The position numbers and the translations under genes are program-made. Below the pieces are notes generated by a model. It made no database searches. It saw only the letters and a list, made by a program, of their open reading frames with translations, and was not told where the DNA came from. Below are positions 1-8,291 of a stretch of 32,791 nucleotides of DNA, piece after piece. The stretch covers positions 1 to 32,791 of the forward strand of contig JBFHUL010000033.1 in the NCBI GenBank assembly GCA_041590075.1. The letters run 5' to 3'. The DNA is from PZPK01 sp041590075 (GTDB lineage: Bacteria; Pseudomonadota; Gammaproteobacteria; Pseudomonadales; Oleiphilaceae). Every line of letters begins with the position of its first letter. The stretch's first letter is position 1.

Positions 1-324
1 CCCGGCAGAGGCGCTTCGGAGCGAAAATTGGCAGCCTTAAAGTTTGCAAAGTGGATCAGCGAACATTTTGAGTTATGGTTTGAAGCGGGTCACGTGCCCT
101 CCCACAAAAAAGCCCTGACCTCGACTTTACTCAAAAACACCGAGCACCGTGCGCACTATGCGGACACGTTACGGCAAATCAAAGCGTATCCGAGGCACGC
201 CAGATTATGGGAAGCCAACACCATGTTCGCGGATATACTGATCCTCGCGCTCAAGGGCGAGATGGGTACCCAGGAAGCCCTGGCGCTGGCGGAAAAAAGA
301 ATCAATGCGACATTGTCAGAATGA
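1..324 (+). CDS. ABC transporter solute-binding protein, family 1 type (3' fragment)
   Basis: The reading frame is open from base 1 and ends with TGA at 322-324, so only about the last 107 residues are in the window. The visible part is helical and has the pattern seen at the C-terminus of sugar-type extracellular solute-binding proteins: an 'A-x-x-F-x-K-W-I-S' stretch followed by a Trp and an 'A-G-H-V-P' turn, as in the common 'W..A.G.LP' motif. By family knowledge such proteins capture an oligosaccharide or similar solute in the periplasm and pass it to an ABC permease. No permease gene is visible, because the relevant side lies outside the window. The TTG at 28 is probably an internal codon, not a start. 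The family call rests on a short segment, so the substrate is unknown. Confidence 0.55.
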   Translation, partial: PGRGASERKLAALKFAKWISEHFELWFEAGHVPSHKKALTSTLLKNTEHRAHYADTLRQIKAYPRHARLWEANTMFADILILALKGEMGTQEALALAEKRINATLSE

Positions 325-349
325 CGGCACCACACCTGTTTAAAGGGTG

Positions 350-1837
350 TTAAATCCAGCCAAACAGAATATCCCACAAACTGCGTTTTTCGCCCTGTAG
401 CTGCTTTTTCTCCATTTCCAGCGCGAGGCGCTGTTCTTCGAGTTTTTGCTTTTCTTCGGCGAGTTTACGCTGTTCTTCTAGCAGCTTTTCTTGCTCGATA
501 CGCTGCTGTTCCAAGGCTAGACGCTCCTGTTCAAGCCGCGCCTTTTCTTCAGCCAGTCGTTGTTGTTCCAGTCGTTCACTGGCGAGCAATTCCTGCCGAA
601 TACGCTCACGTTCGGCTGCAAGCCGCGCCTCTTCCTGGCGCTTTCGCTCCGCCTCTTTATTTTGCTGGGCACGACGCTCGGCTTCTTTGGCTAGGCGGGC
701 TTTTTCTTTGCGGGCATCTTCTTTCTCTTTGTCAGCGACCATTTTCTTCAGTGCCGCATCGGTAATCGGGGGTTCCTTGCACTCACCACGAGAGGGATCA
801 AGCCGGCAGCGTATTTTCCAGAACAGCTTGAGCGCTGTGGGGTTGTTCACGTTATCGGCTTGCAATGCAAGCCGCACGCGCTTACTGAAATGATCGATAT
901 CGTCTTTTACGAACTGGGTGGTATCAATCCAGTAATGGCCGGGTATTTCATCTTCAGCATCTTTCACCATCTTGTTCATGGCTTTCATGCGCGTAAGCAT
1001 GTAGTTACGCATCTTGTCGCCAAAATCTTCCGGGAATTGATCGCGCCTGGCGATAGTCTGGAGCATGCCGTAATAAAGCCTGTAATCCACAATTCCACCC
1101 TCTTCGCCCAAGCCGTGGTAGAGCTCAAAGGTGTTGTAGGCAAGGGCCGGCATGATAAGGATTTCGACTTCGCCTCGATTGAACATGTCGGCAAATGTAG
1201 ACAGCGTAACCGGCACCTGCTTTGCACCCGCAAGGTCTGCGAATTTCTTCATTTGTGGGTCGTCATTCAGAATGGCGAGTGTTTTGCCTTTAAAGTCTTC
1301 GATGGTATCGACCGAACGATCGCGCACAAAGGCATACATGGAACCTACCGGAAAGGTGGTGACTACCTCATAGTTGCCCTCAATCATGAGATTGCCCGCG
1401 CGAGATCGCGCCAGCGTGGCGATCGCCAATTCCAGACCTTTTTCGGAGTTAATGGCGCCAATCGCGTCCATCGTGCCGGCAAATTTCACGAACTGGCGAG
1501 AAAGAATACTGGTCAGTACCGCAGCTTCGCACTTGCCTTCCTTAAAGGCTTTTACCGCATCGGTCTCTTCGGTATAGGGAACGAAGCGTATTTTCACGCC
1601 CCAGGCCATGGCCTTTGGTATCACATCCGCATAGAAAGTCATTACCGGTCCACCCCGACCCACCGGGTCCCAGACGCAGAACGTACGGTTTTCGAGAGCT
1701 TTCGCCGGCACCGCCGCTCCCGACAATAACGCAACTAGAAGCGCTGACACGGCGAGACCTGACGATCGGGAAAGCTTGCCCTGAAGAAGACCGGCAAGAA
1801 AGGAGACTACAGAACGGCGCAATGTCATTGCATCCAT
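350..1837 (-). CDS. Secreted DUF6091-like putative solute-binding protein with C-terminal coiled coil
   Basis: About 495 residues if translation begins at the ATG at 1837; the frame is open further upstream (to 1918) but that part does not look like a signal peptide. The N-terminus has a basic stretch, a hydrophobic segment and a likely cleavage site after A-K-A, so the protein should be exported. The middle (residues about 50-340) resembles periplasmic binding folds of the TRAP/DUF6091 kind: it begins with 'FCVWDPVGRGGP', has an 'EGKCEAAVLTS' stretch, and Cys pairs near its end. The last 130 residues are a charged heptad-like coiled coil of Glu, Arg, Lys, Gln and Ala, ending in a hydrophobic 'SLWDILFGWI'. 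The ligand is unknown. The gene faces the fragment at 1-324 tail to tail, 25 nt apart. The family name is from memory and needs a profile search. Confidence 0.6.
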   Translation of the reverse strand: MDAMTLRRSVVSFLAGLLQGKLSRSSGLAVSALLVALLSGAAVPAKALENRTFCVWDPVGRGGPVMTFYADVIPKAMAWGVKIRFVPYTEETDAVKAFKEGKCEAAVLTSILSRQFVKFAGTMDAIGAINSEKGLELAIATLARSRAGNLMIEGNYEVVTTFPVGSMYAFVRDRSVDTIEDFKGKTLAILNDDPQMKKFADLAGAKQVPVTLSTFADMFNRGEVEILIMPALAYNTFELYHGLGEEGGIVDYRLYYGMLQTIARRDQFPEDFGDKMRNYMLTRMKAMNKMVKDAEDEIPGHYWIDTTQFVKDDIDHFSKRVRLALQADNVNNPTALKLFWKIRCRLDPSRGECKEPPITDAALKKMVADKEKEDARKEKARLAKEAERRAQQNKEAERKRQEEARLAAERERIRQELLASERLEQQRLAEEKARLEQERLALEQQRIEQEKLLEEQRKLAEEKQKLEEQRLALEMEKKQLQGEKRSLWDILFGWI

Positions 1838-1991
1838 ATGAATTTGCTTACGCTCTTTTTGAGAAGTTGCGCCGATGGTAAAGCAGTATGAGCGTAGATT
1901 AAGTGATGAAGATAACAAATACTTACAATCTGTTTAAAAACAAATGTGCTAGGCGTAAAAATCAGGCGATTGCGCTTAATCGACTTCTCGT
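1838..1991. other. Intergenic spacer upstream of the DUF6091-like gene
   Basis: This AT-rich spacer separates the 3' end of the zeta-toxin gene (1992) from the start of the next minus-strand gene (1837). It should hold that gene's promoter. I looked for paired -10/-35 hexamers on the minus strand and found none with good spacing. I saw no terminator hairpin with a T-run behind the toxin gene. Confidence 0.4.
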
Positions 1992-2576
1992 TCATTCATT
2001 AAGAAGGTGTAACACCCACTCTGGCATGGATTTTTCAGGGCCCGATAACACGCCGGCCTCAATGAATGCTTCGAGCACAAAAGGCTGTTCGTTGTCTGAA
2101 TTGTCGAGAAGATAAGCTTTGTCGGCCAGTTGGATGGCCGTCTTCATATGCTCCAGCGTGCGGGGAATACGGCTTTCTACCTTATCTTCCGGTACCGCGT
2201 GGCCGCCCTCTTCGATACGCTGACTAATTCGTGCCTTGTGCAGATCGGGTGAGCGCAAATACACAAACACAAGAATCACCTCATATCCCATGGCTTTGGC
2301 GCGCGCCATAAAGTCGATTTTCGAGGGGTGCGAAAACACCGTTTCAAAACAAAAGCTTCGGCCTTCTTCGAGGAGCTCGTTGCGCAGATTCTCGGCTATG
2401 CCTGCCGCCTGATAGCTGTGTGCCTCCGGGTTGTCGGGAAACACCTCGCGGGCAATATTATCGGCGTTTACGAATGGTACGCCGCGCGGCGCCAGTTGTG
2501 TGCGATAGAACGTTGATTTTCCAGCGCCATTTCCGCCGGCCAGTATCCACAATTGTTGCTGTGCTGTGTGGGCCAA
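1992..2576 (-). CDS. Zeta-toxin-family P-loop kinase (putative toxin)
   Basis: 194 residues. A Walker A motif, GGNGAGKST, lies at residues 14-22. It is followed by 'NADNIAREVFP' (Asp39), 'FETVFSHPSK' and the late 'EGGHAVPEDKVESRIPRTLEHM' region, which is typical of zeta/predicted ABC-type ATPases. Known zeta toxins phosphorylate UDP-N-acetylglucosamine and so poison peptidoglycan synthesis; that activity is inferred here only from the family. The gene starts 12 nt after the ParD-like antitoxin gene and should be co-transcribed with it. The Walker lysine and the likely catalytic region are present, so it looks intact. The toxin role depends on the partner; some proteins of this family are orphan kinases with no known toxicity. 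Confidence 0.8.
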   Translation of the reverse strand: MAHTAQQQLWILAGGNGAGKSTFYRTQLAPRGVPFVNADNIAREVFPDNPEAHSYQAAGIAENLRNELLEEGRSFCFETVFSHPSKIDFMARAKAMGYEVILVFVYLRSPDLHKARISQRIEEGGHAVPEDKVESRIPRTLEHMKTAIQLADKAYLLDNSDNEQPFVLEAFIEAGVLSGPEKSMPEWVLHLLNE

Positions 2577-2588
2577 AATATTCCCTTT

Positions 2589-2990
2589 TTATCTGGCTAT
2601 AAATTCGCCGTTCGAGAACTGGCCAACCGTTACCTGCCCGTTGGCATCAACGCGTTCGAGTTGCCCCTCGTGTGTGCGGGAGGCGCGATAGACGAACGGT
2701 GTTGAGGTGACGGATTGCGCCAGCGCACCGCTGCTACGTTGTTTATCGAGATCGGCAAATACCTGTGTCGCATCGATCGCTTGCGAATCCGTGCATTCAA
2801 CCCTGATTTTTGCGAGGCCGCTTTTCACTCGAATCAGGGTTTCAGGGTCGAGCACCTGCGCAATATTGCGCCCGAGGCTGGCCCAGTATTCTATTTGTTC
2901 AATAGCTGTTCGGTTATGCAGAGAGCCGGCGAGTTTCGCCTGCTGCATCAGTGTTTGCTCAAGCCGTACCGGAGAATTCGCTTTGGCCAT
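2589..2990 (-). CDS. ParD-like type II antitoxin
   Basis: 133 residues. The first 65 match the ParD_like antitoxin pattern: 'SPVRLEQTLMQQAKLAG' followed by 'RTAIEQIEYWASLGRNI', expected to form a ribbon-helix-helix-type DNA-binding fold. The remaining half, rich in polar residues, would be the toxin-binding and labile part. The ATG at 2990 has a strong ribosome binding site (AGGTG with 7-8 nt spacing). The toxin gene follows after 12 nt, which is the usual antitoxin-first order. Two palindromes lie over the promoter just upstream and probably mediate autorepression. Pairing a ParD-like antitoxin with a zeta-type toxin is inferred from adjacency. Confidence 0.8.
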   Translation of the reverse strand: MAKANSPVRLEQTLMQQAKLAGSLHNRTAIEQIEYWASLGRNIAQVLDPETLIRVKSGLAKIRVECTDSQAIDATQVFADLDKQRSSGALAQSVTSTPFVYRASRTHEGQLERVDANGQVTVGQFSNGEFIAR

Positions 2991-3026
2991 ACGTGTTCAC
3001 CTCTTATTTACAAACCACCACACCTC

Positions 3027-3054
3027 ATTGTAGCGAATAGCTACACTCTTTAAA
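3027..3054 (-). promoter_or_regulatory. Promoter of the antitoxin-toxin pair
   Basis: On the minus strand a -10 hexamer TACAAT (3027-3032, five of six consensus bases) lies 16 nt from a -35 TTTAAA (3049-3054, four of six). The first operator palindrome covers the upstream half of the -10 and most of the spacer, so a bound repressor would block RNA polymerase. Transcription would begin about 25-30 nt before the antitoxin start codon at 2990. Confidence 0.5.
3029..3045. promoter_or_regulatory. Toxin-antitoxin operator 1
   Basis: TGTAGCGAATAGCTACA is a perfect inverted repeat with 6-bp arms (TGTAGC / GCTACA) around a 5-bp centre. It overlaps the putative -10 region of the antitoxin promoter. 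It shares the layout GTAGCG..TA.CTAC with operator 2, and the two centres are 32 bp apart, about three helical turns. Confidence 0.6.
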
Positions 3055-3061
3055 ACATCTC

Positions 3062-3076
3062 GTAGCGTTTAACTAC
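3062..3076. promoter_or_regulatory. Toxin-antitoxin operator 2
   Basis: GTAGCGTTTAACTAC has GTAG/CTAC arms and matches operator 1 at 12 of 15 positions. It lies just upstream of the putative -35 hexamer. The 32-bp centre-to-centre spacing places both palindromes on the same face of the helix, which suits cooperative binding by an antitoxin dimer or a toxin-antitoxin complex. Confidence 0.55.
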
Positions 3077-3191
3077 ATAGTGCCTGGAGTAATCGTTTTA
3101 AACAGTTGATGCGTAATGGCCTTCGCATGGTTAAAATAACGTCCCCTCACGGGGCACAGTCCTTCAAAAAACACGCAAAAACACCGGTATT

Positions 3192-3956
3192 ATGTCGATC
3201 AAACATCAGATAAATATTGCCAATTCCGTACTGGCTTCCACCGTGCGCCGATGGCGCGGTACAAACGCCTCGAAAAAAGACATGCAGCTGGAAGAAGCCC
3301 TGATTTTATTCGACCGAGAGGGCTGCGCTGAATGCCGTCGCGTCAGGGAATTACTCACCGAGTTAAATCTTGATGTGCTCATCATGCCCTGCCCGCTGAA
3401 AGGCAAAAACATCAAACAATTACGGCGCCAATCAGGCCAAGACCAATTGCCGTTCCTCGTCGATCCGAATACCGACGCCAAGCGGCAGGGCTATGTAGAG
3501 ATTGCACGGTACTTATACAAACAATATCGACAGAGCGACTTTGAGGAACCCGAAGGCCTGGCTGCGACGCTGGACGAATACAGCTCCAGGTTCAGCAGCT
3601 TACTGCGCCTCAACGCCGGTAACAAAGCACAAAAATCCCGACCGGCCGCGGAACCTCTGGTGTTATACAGTTTTGAGTCGAGCCCATACACCCGCCCGGT
3701 AAGAGAACGCCTCTGCGAGCTGGAGCTACCTTATTTTCTGGTGAATATCGGCAAGCAGCAACTCGCCGATATGGGCCCAGCTACCTTCCGTTTTCATACT
3801 GGAGATTATCAACCTCTTCCTGGCAGCAAACGGGAACGATTGTTAAAACAATTCGGGCGCGTGCAAGTGCCTTTTCTGGTTGACCCCAATACGCAGTCGG
3901 AAGTATTCGAATCTGAGGATATTCTTCGCTATCTGAACAAACATTACGCGTTGTAA
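3192..3956 (+). CDS. Tandem GST N-terminal / glutaredoxin-like domain protein
   Basis: 254 residues with two thioredoxin-fold halves. The first (residues about 33-115) begins 'ALILFDREGCAECRRVRELL', with a C-A-E-C pair at the glutaredoxin position and a cis-Pro-type 'LPFLVDPNT'. The second (about 155-254) begins 'LVLYSFESSPYTRPVRERL', has Ser-Ser-Pro-Tyr where the Cys pair would be, and repeats 'VPFLVDPNT' followed by an 'ESEDILRYLNKHY' ending typical of GST_N domains. No GST C-terminal helical domain is present. By fold it may bind glutathione; the reaction is unknown. It lies 38 nt upstream of mfd on the same strand. No strong ribosome binding site precedes 3192, and ATG 3282 is a possible alternative start. 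A small CCCC/GGGG hairpin near 3143-3155 lies upstream. Confidence 0.7.
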   Translation: MSIKHQINIANSVLASTVRRWRGTNASKKDMQLEEALILFDREGCAECRRVRELLTELNLDVLIMPCPLKGKNIKQLRRQSGQDQLPFLVDPNTDAKRQGYVEIARYLYKQYRQSDFEEPEGLAATLDEYSSRFSSLLRLNAGNKAQKSRPAAEPLVLYSFESSPYTRPVRERLCELELPYFLVNIGKQQLADMGPATFRFHTGDYQPLPGSKRERLLKQFGRVQVPFLVDPNTQSEVFESEDILRYLNKHYAL

Positions 3957-3994
3957 CCCTGCGCACCGAAACATTCAATAAAAGGCTCCCCTAA

Positions 3995-6900
3995 GTGGTT
4001 TTTCCTGCATTCTCTCTCCCCGCTCGCGCAAACGACCACCAGCGTTGGGCGGGCTTGCCCGAAGGGCTAGATGCGCTTGCCGTTGCCGAAATAGCACAGC
4101 AGTCACCCTCGGTGGTGGTCTGGTTTATTGAAGATAGTCAGAAGGCCATTGCCGCAGAAATGAGCCTGCGAACCTATCTGCGTGGCAGCGGGCTGCCCGT
4201 GCGCATGTTTCCGGATTGGGAAACCCTGCCTTACGATACGTTCTCGCCGCATGAAGACATTATCTCGCAGCGCCTTACCGCGCTGAATGAGTTAGCGGAT
4301 TTATCCCGTGGCGTGCTCCTTGTGCCGCTTGCAACCGCACTGCAACGTCTGGCGCCCACCAGTTTCGTGGCGGCAAATTCACTGCGCCTCGCAATTTCCC
4401 AACAGCTGAATATCAACGACTATCGCAAGCGCCTTGATCAGATCGGCTATCGCCATGTGGATACGGTGTATCAACACGGTGAGTATGCGGTGCGTGGGGC
4501 CATTTTCGATATATTCCCTATGGGTTCCAACGCCCCCATACGCATCGAATTGTTTGACGACGAAATAGAAAGCCTGCGTACCTTTGACCCCGACAATCAG
4601 CGCTCACTCAAAAAAATAGAAAGTATCGAGCTCTTGCCCGCTTACGAATTTCCCTGGGACGAACAAAGCCGCCTTGGCTTTCGCAACCGCTGGCTGGAAG
4701 CATTTCCCAATTCGGCTAGCGATGCCCCCATACTGCGAGATATCAAAAACGGCGTTAAACCACATGGCATTGAATACTATGCGCCATTATTTTTTGACGA
4801 AATGGCCACGCTCTTCGACTATCTTCCTTCGCGCGCGCTGCTGATTCGCCCTGAGTCGAGCCCGAGCAACCTTGAACAGATTTGGAAAGAAATCGCGCAC
4901 CGCTATGAAGAGCGTCGCCACGATATTCAACGCCCTATACTTGCTCCGGAAAAACTGTACCTCCGGGTTGAGGAGTTTCATTCTGCGCTGAAGGAATTTG
5001 CACTTATCGCGCTGTCAGCCTCTTCAGAAATTTCCGCGCAGTGGCAGAGTGGTTGGCAGGCCCTACAATCTGTTGCCATTGATGACCGGGCAGATAACCC
5101 CCTGAATGCGCTGGCAAAGACCCTCGATCAGTTTCCGGGTCGAAGCATTATCATGGCGGAAAGCGCGGGGCGGCGCGAAACCCTGCGCGACCTGTTCAAA
5201 GAACATGGTATAGCGCACGATCAGGCCGAAAACTGGCAGCAGGCGATGAATTCCCAGGTCTCAGTCGTTTTGATTGTTGGTCAGGTCAACCACGGCTTTG
5301 CCCTTCAAACACCTCCTCTGCAGCTGATTACAGAAACAGAGCTTTTTGGTCAGAAAGTATTACAAACCCGCCGTCGCAAGCGTGTCTCGGAGGAGCGGGC
5401 CGAAGCCGTTGTCAAAAACCTGACCGAACTGCGCGTGGGCGCTCCAGTGGTGCACATCGATCATGGTGTGGGGCGTTATCGCGGATTGGAAACCATCACG
5501 GTCGATAAGCAAAGTGACGAGTTTCTTACGCTGGAATATGCCGGTGGCGCCAAACTCTATGTGCCGGTGGGATCACTCCACCTGATATCGCGCTACAGTG
5601 GCACCGATGAATCACTTGCCCCCATGCACCGTTTGGGTACAGAGAAATGGAGCGCGGCCAAACAGAAAGCCCTTGAAAAAATTCGCGATACGGCGGCAGA
5701 GTTACTCGAAGTGTACGCTCGGCGCGAAGCCAAGACCGGTTTTGCCCACGAACCTCCCGGTGCAGGGTATAAAACCTTTTGTGCCAGCTTTCCTTTTGAA
5801 GAGACGCCTGATCAGCAACAGGCCATCAATGCCGTAATTCAGGACATGATGAAAGCCAGGCCCATGGACAGACTCGTGTGCGGTGACGTCGGGTTCGGAA
5901 AAACCGAAGTGGCCATGCGGGCCGCTTTTATCGCGACGCAGTCCGGTAAACAGGTGGCGGTCTTAGTGCCCACCACGCTGCTGGCCCAGCAGCACTATGA
6001 AAGCTTCGTAGACCGTTTCGCCGATACCGCGGTCAAGGTAGAAGTGCTATCTCGCTTCCGTTCCGGGAAAGAAACCGACGCCGCGCTCACCCGTATCGCC
6101 GCGGGTCAGGCTGATATCATTGTTGGCACGCACAAGCTGATTCAACAAGACGTAAAATTTAATGATCTGGGATTGCTGATCATTGATGAAGAACACCGCT
6201 TTGGTGTGCAGCAGAAAGAACGGCTCAAGTCTTTCCGTGCCAACGTGGATATACTCACCCTTACCGCCACACCCATCCCCCGCACCTTGAACATGGCGAT
6301 GGGTAATATTCGCGACCTCTCGATCATATCTACTCCCCCGGCGAAACGGCTATCGGTGAAGACGTTCGTGCGAGAAAAAGAAGATGCGCTGATCCGCGAA
6401 TCCTTGCTCCGGGAAATTTTGCGCGGCGGGCAGGTGTATTACCTTCATAATGAAGTAAAAAGCATCGAGAAAGAAGCTGAATACCTCGCCAAACTGGTGC
6501 CCGAGGCACGCGTTGGTATAGCGCATGGCCAGATGCGTGAACGTGAACTCGAAATGGCGATGTCGGATTTCTACCATCAGCGTTTTAACGTGCTGGTGTG
6601 CTCCACTATTATCGAAACGGGCATCGACATTCCAAATGCCAACACCATTATTATTGAGCGCGCCGACAAATTTGGGCTCGCCCAGTTGCATCAGCTTCGG
6701 GGGCGTGTTGGGCGGTCTCACCATCAGGCCTACGCCTATCTGCTCACACCGGCTGACAAAAAGCTCACAGGAGATGCCGAGAAGCGCCTTGAGGCGATCA
6801 GCGCCTCCCAGGATTTGGGTGCCGGATTTATGCTCGCAACCCACGATTTGGAAATTCGCGGTGCCGGCGAGCTGCTGGGTGAGGAGCAAAGTGGTCAAAT

Positions 6901-7453
6901 CGAGGGAATCGGTTTTTCACTCTACATGGAATTACTGGAACAGGCAGTAACCTCCATGAAACAGGGCAAGGAATTAAAACTGGATGGCGAGATGCACGGC
7001 GCTGAAATCAATTTGCGCATTCCTTCGGTGATTCCCGATGATTATTTGCCGGATGTACATACCCGGTTGATTCTCTATAAACGGATCGCCAGCGCACGCA
7101 GTGATGGGGAACTTAAAGAGTTGCAGGTTGAAATGATTGATCGTTTTGGCATGCTGCCCGACTCCATAAAGAATTTGTTCCGCCAGACCAGCATCAAATT
7201 GAAAGCGCAGGATATAGGCATAGCCAAAATTGATGCAGGCCAACACGGTGGTTCAGTGGAGTTTTGCAGCGACACGCAAGTTGATCCGCTCACCATCGTA
7301 CAACTGGTACAAAAAGCGCCTCACATCTACCGGCTCGACGGTGCGACCAAGTTGCGTTTCAGTGCGGAGTTCGACGACGCCGAGGCGCTCTTGAGTGGCA
7401 TAGAGGAGTTGATGGCTCTGCTAGTGCCCAAAAATTCCGCTCACAAGGGCTAA
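3995..7453 (+). CDS. mfd: Transcription-repair coupling factor Mfd
   Basis: 1152 residues, against 1148 in E. coli, and collinear along the whole length. Mfd removes stalled RNA polymerase from damaged DNA and recruits UvrA. Visible parts: the UvrB-homology N-terminal region with 'DWETLPYD.FSPHEDIISQRL'; the polymerase-interacting (CarD-like) region around residues 480-560 ('GAPVVHIDHGVGRYRGLE'); the RecG-like motor with Walker A 'GDVGFGKTEVA', the DEEH box 'IIDEEHRFGVQQKE', 'LTATPIPRTLNMAM' and 'LRGRVGRSHHQAYAYLL'; and a C-terminal TRCF domain. The start is a GTG at 3995 preceded by an AGGCTCC stretch. The frame is intact. csiV follows after about 60 nt, as in Pseudomonas. Confidence 0.97.
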   Translation: MVFPAFSLPARANDHQRWAGLPEGLDALAVAEIAQQSPSVVVWFIEDSQKAIAAEMSLRTYLRGSGLPVRMFPDWETLPYDTFSPHEDIISQRLTALNELADLSRGVLLVPLATALQRLAPTSFVAANSLRLAISQQLNINDYRKRLDQIGYRHVDTVYQHGEYAVRGAIFDIFPMGSNAPIRIELFDDEIESLRTFDPDNQRSLKKIESIELLPAYEFPWDEQSRLGFRNRWLEAFPNSASDAPILRDIKNGVKPHGIEYYAPLFFDEMATLFDYLPSRALLIRPESSPSNLEQIWKEIAHRYEERRHDIQRPILAPEKLYLRVEEFHSALKEFALIALSASSEISAQWQSGWQALQSVAIDDRADNPLNALAKTLDQFPGRSIIMAESAGRRETLRDLFKEHGIAHDQAENWQQAMNSQVSVVLIVGQVNHGFALQTPPLQLITETELFGQKVLQTRRRKRVSEERAEAVVKNLTELRVGAPVVHIDHGVGRYRGLETITVDKQSDEFLTLEYAGGAKLYVPVGSLHLISRYSGTDESLAPMHRLGTEKWSAAKQKALEKIRDTAAELLEVYARREAKTGFAHEPPGAGYKTFCASFPFEETPDQQQAINAVIQDMMKARPMDRLVCGDVGFGKTEVAMRAAFIATQSGKQVAVLVPTTLLAQQHYESFVDRFADTAVKVEVLSRFRSGKETDAALTRIAAGQADIIVGTHKLIQQDVKFNDLGLLIIDEEHRFGVQQKERLKSFRANVDILTLTATPIPRTLNMAMGNIRDLSIISTPPAKRLSVKTFVREKEDALIRESLLREILRGGQVYYLHNEVKSIEKEAEYLAKLVPEARVGIAHGQMRERELEMAMSDFYHQRFNVLVCSTIIETGIDIPNANTIIIERADKFGLAQLHQLRGRVGRSHHQAYAYLLTPADKKLTGDAEKRLEAISASQDLGAGFMLATHDLEIRGAGELLGEEQSGQIEGIGFSLYMELLEQAVTSMKQGKELKLDGEMHGAEINLRIPSVIPDDYLPDVHTRLILYKRIASARSDGELKELQVEMIDRFGMLPDSIKNLFRQTSIKLKAQDIGIAKIDAGQHGGSVEFCSDTQVDPLTIVQLVQKAPHIYRLDGATKLRFSAEFDDAEALLSGIEELMALLVPKNSAHKG

Positions 7454-7514
7454 TCCTGTGCAGCGAAACCTTATGCTACACTCGACTCCAGCCGACACAC
7501 TTAGGACATCGTTA

Positions 7515-8291
7515 ATGAACAGAATCAGCGCATGGCAGATCTTGTCTGTGTTTCTGCTTCCCGCCCTTCTTGTTGCGCCACACGGCCAATCAGAGGAAAC
7601 TCAGGAAGACTGGTTTCAAATTGAGGCGATACTGTTTGAACACCAGCAAAGTGATTTGGACATACTGCGCTTTGAATATCTGGATCGCATTTTACCTACC
7701 CAGCGTGAAGACTATTTGTATTATTACGAACTGGGCGCCCCGTTATCAGCGAATCATATCAAACCGCTTGAAGATGACCAGCGGGATTTGCTCGAGGCAT
7801 TTAATCGCCTGAACCTGGACCCGCTTACCCGCCCGGTAGTCTATTACGCCTGGCAACAGGCGGTTGCACGCAACGCCCCCATACCACCAGTGAAAGTACA
7901 TGCCGGGCCAGAAACCGGCCCTCACGCAATGTTTGAAGGGTATTTACAGCTTCGGCGTAACCGCTACACGCATATGGCGATTGATGTATTCAAGAACCAA
8001 TTTCGGGTTCTGCCCTACAACACCATCACAGAGTGGTTACTGGAAGACGATTGGAACGCGTTCCCGGTCAGTTGGTTAGCCATGCCTCTGCAGGTGATGA
8101 ATGGGGCGCTCACACTTAAAGGCACAGCCTATGTGCCCATGAACACCCTGCACATATCTCAGAGTCGTCGAGTGAAAGATGGCGAAATTCATTATATTGA
8201 CCATCCCGCACTCGGCTTGATCGTGACCATTAAAAGTATTCCGAACCCCAATAGTCTCGACGCCTACGATGCTGAGGCAGGCGCACCATGA
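7515..8291 (+). CDS. csiV: CsiV family peptidoglycan-binding protein
   Basis: 258 residues from the ATG at 7515, chosen because an AGGA ribosome binding site lies 8 nt upstream and a signal peptide starts there (hydrophobic 'ILSVFLLPALLVAP'). The mature part begins 'WFQIEAILFEH', the characteristic opening of CsiV proteins, and contains the later 'GYLQLRRNRYTHMAIDVF' and 'LKGTAYVPMNTLHISQSRRVKDGEIHYIDHPALGLIVTI'-type segments with alternating hydrophobic residues. In Vibrio, CsiV is a periplasmic partner of the lipoprotein LpoA-type system and affects growth on D-amino acids. Position directly after mfd matches other gammaproteobacteria. The stop overlaps the start of the next gene by 4 nt (ATGA). 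Confidence 0.8.
   Translation: MNRISAWQILSVFLLPALLVAPHGQSEETQEDWFQIEAILFEHQQSDLDILRFEYLDRILPTQREDYLYYYELGAPLSANHIKPLEDDQRDLLEAFNRLNLDPLTRPVVYYAWQQAVARNAPIPPVKVHAGPETGPHAMFEGYLQLRRNRYTHMAIDVFKNQFRVLPYNTITEWLLEDDWNAFPVSWLAMPLQVMNGALTLKGTAYVPMNTLHISQSRRVKDGEIHYIDHPALGLIVTIKSIPNPNSLDAYDAEAGAP

Noticed and set aside
325..349. Terminator between the first two genes
   Set aside because: An ACACC/GGTGT stem with an 8-9 nt loop is present but short, and no T-run follows.
860..1729. Plus-strand ORF of 289 residues
   Set aside because: It lies antisense to the secreted binding-protein gene, whose signal peptide, domain and coiled coil are coherent. The antisense product shows no recognisable motif.
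6350..6898. Minus-strand ORF of 182 residues inside mfd
   Set aside because: It lies within the conserved translocase region of mfd, shows no start signal and has no family pattern.
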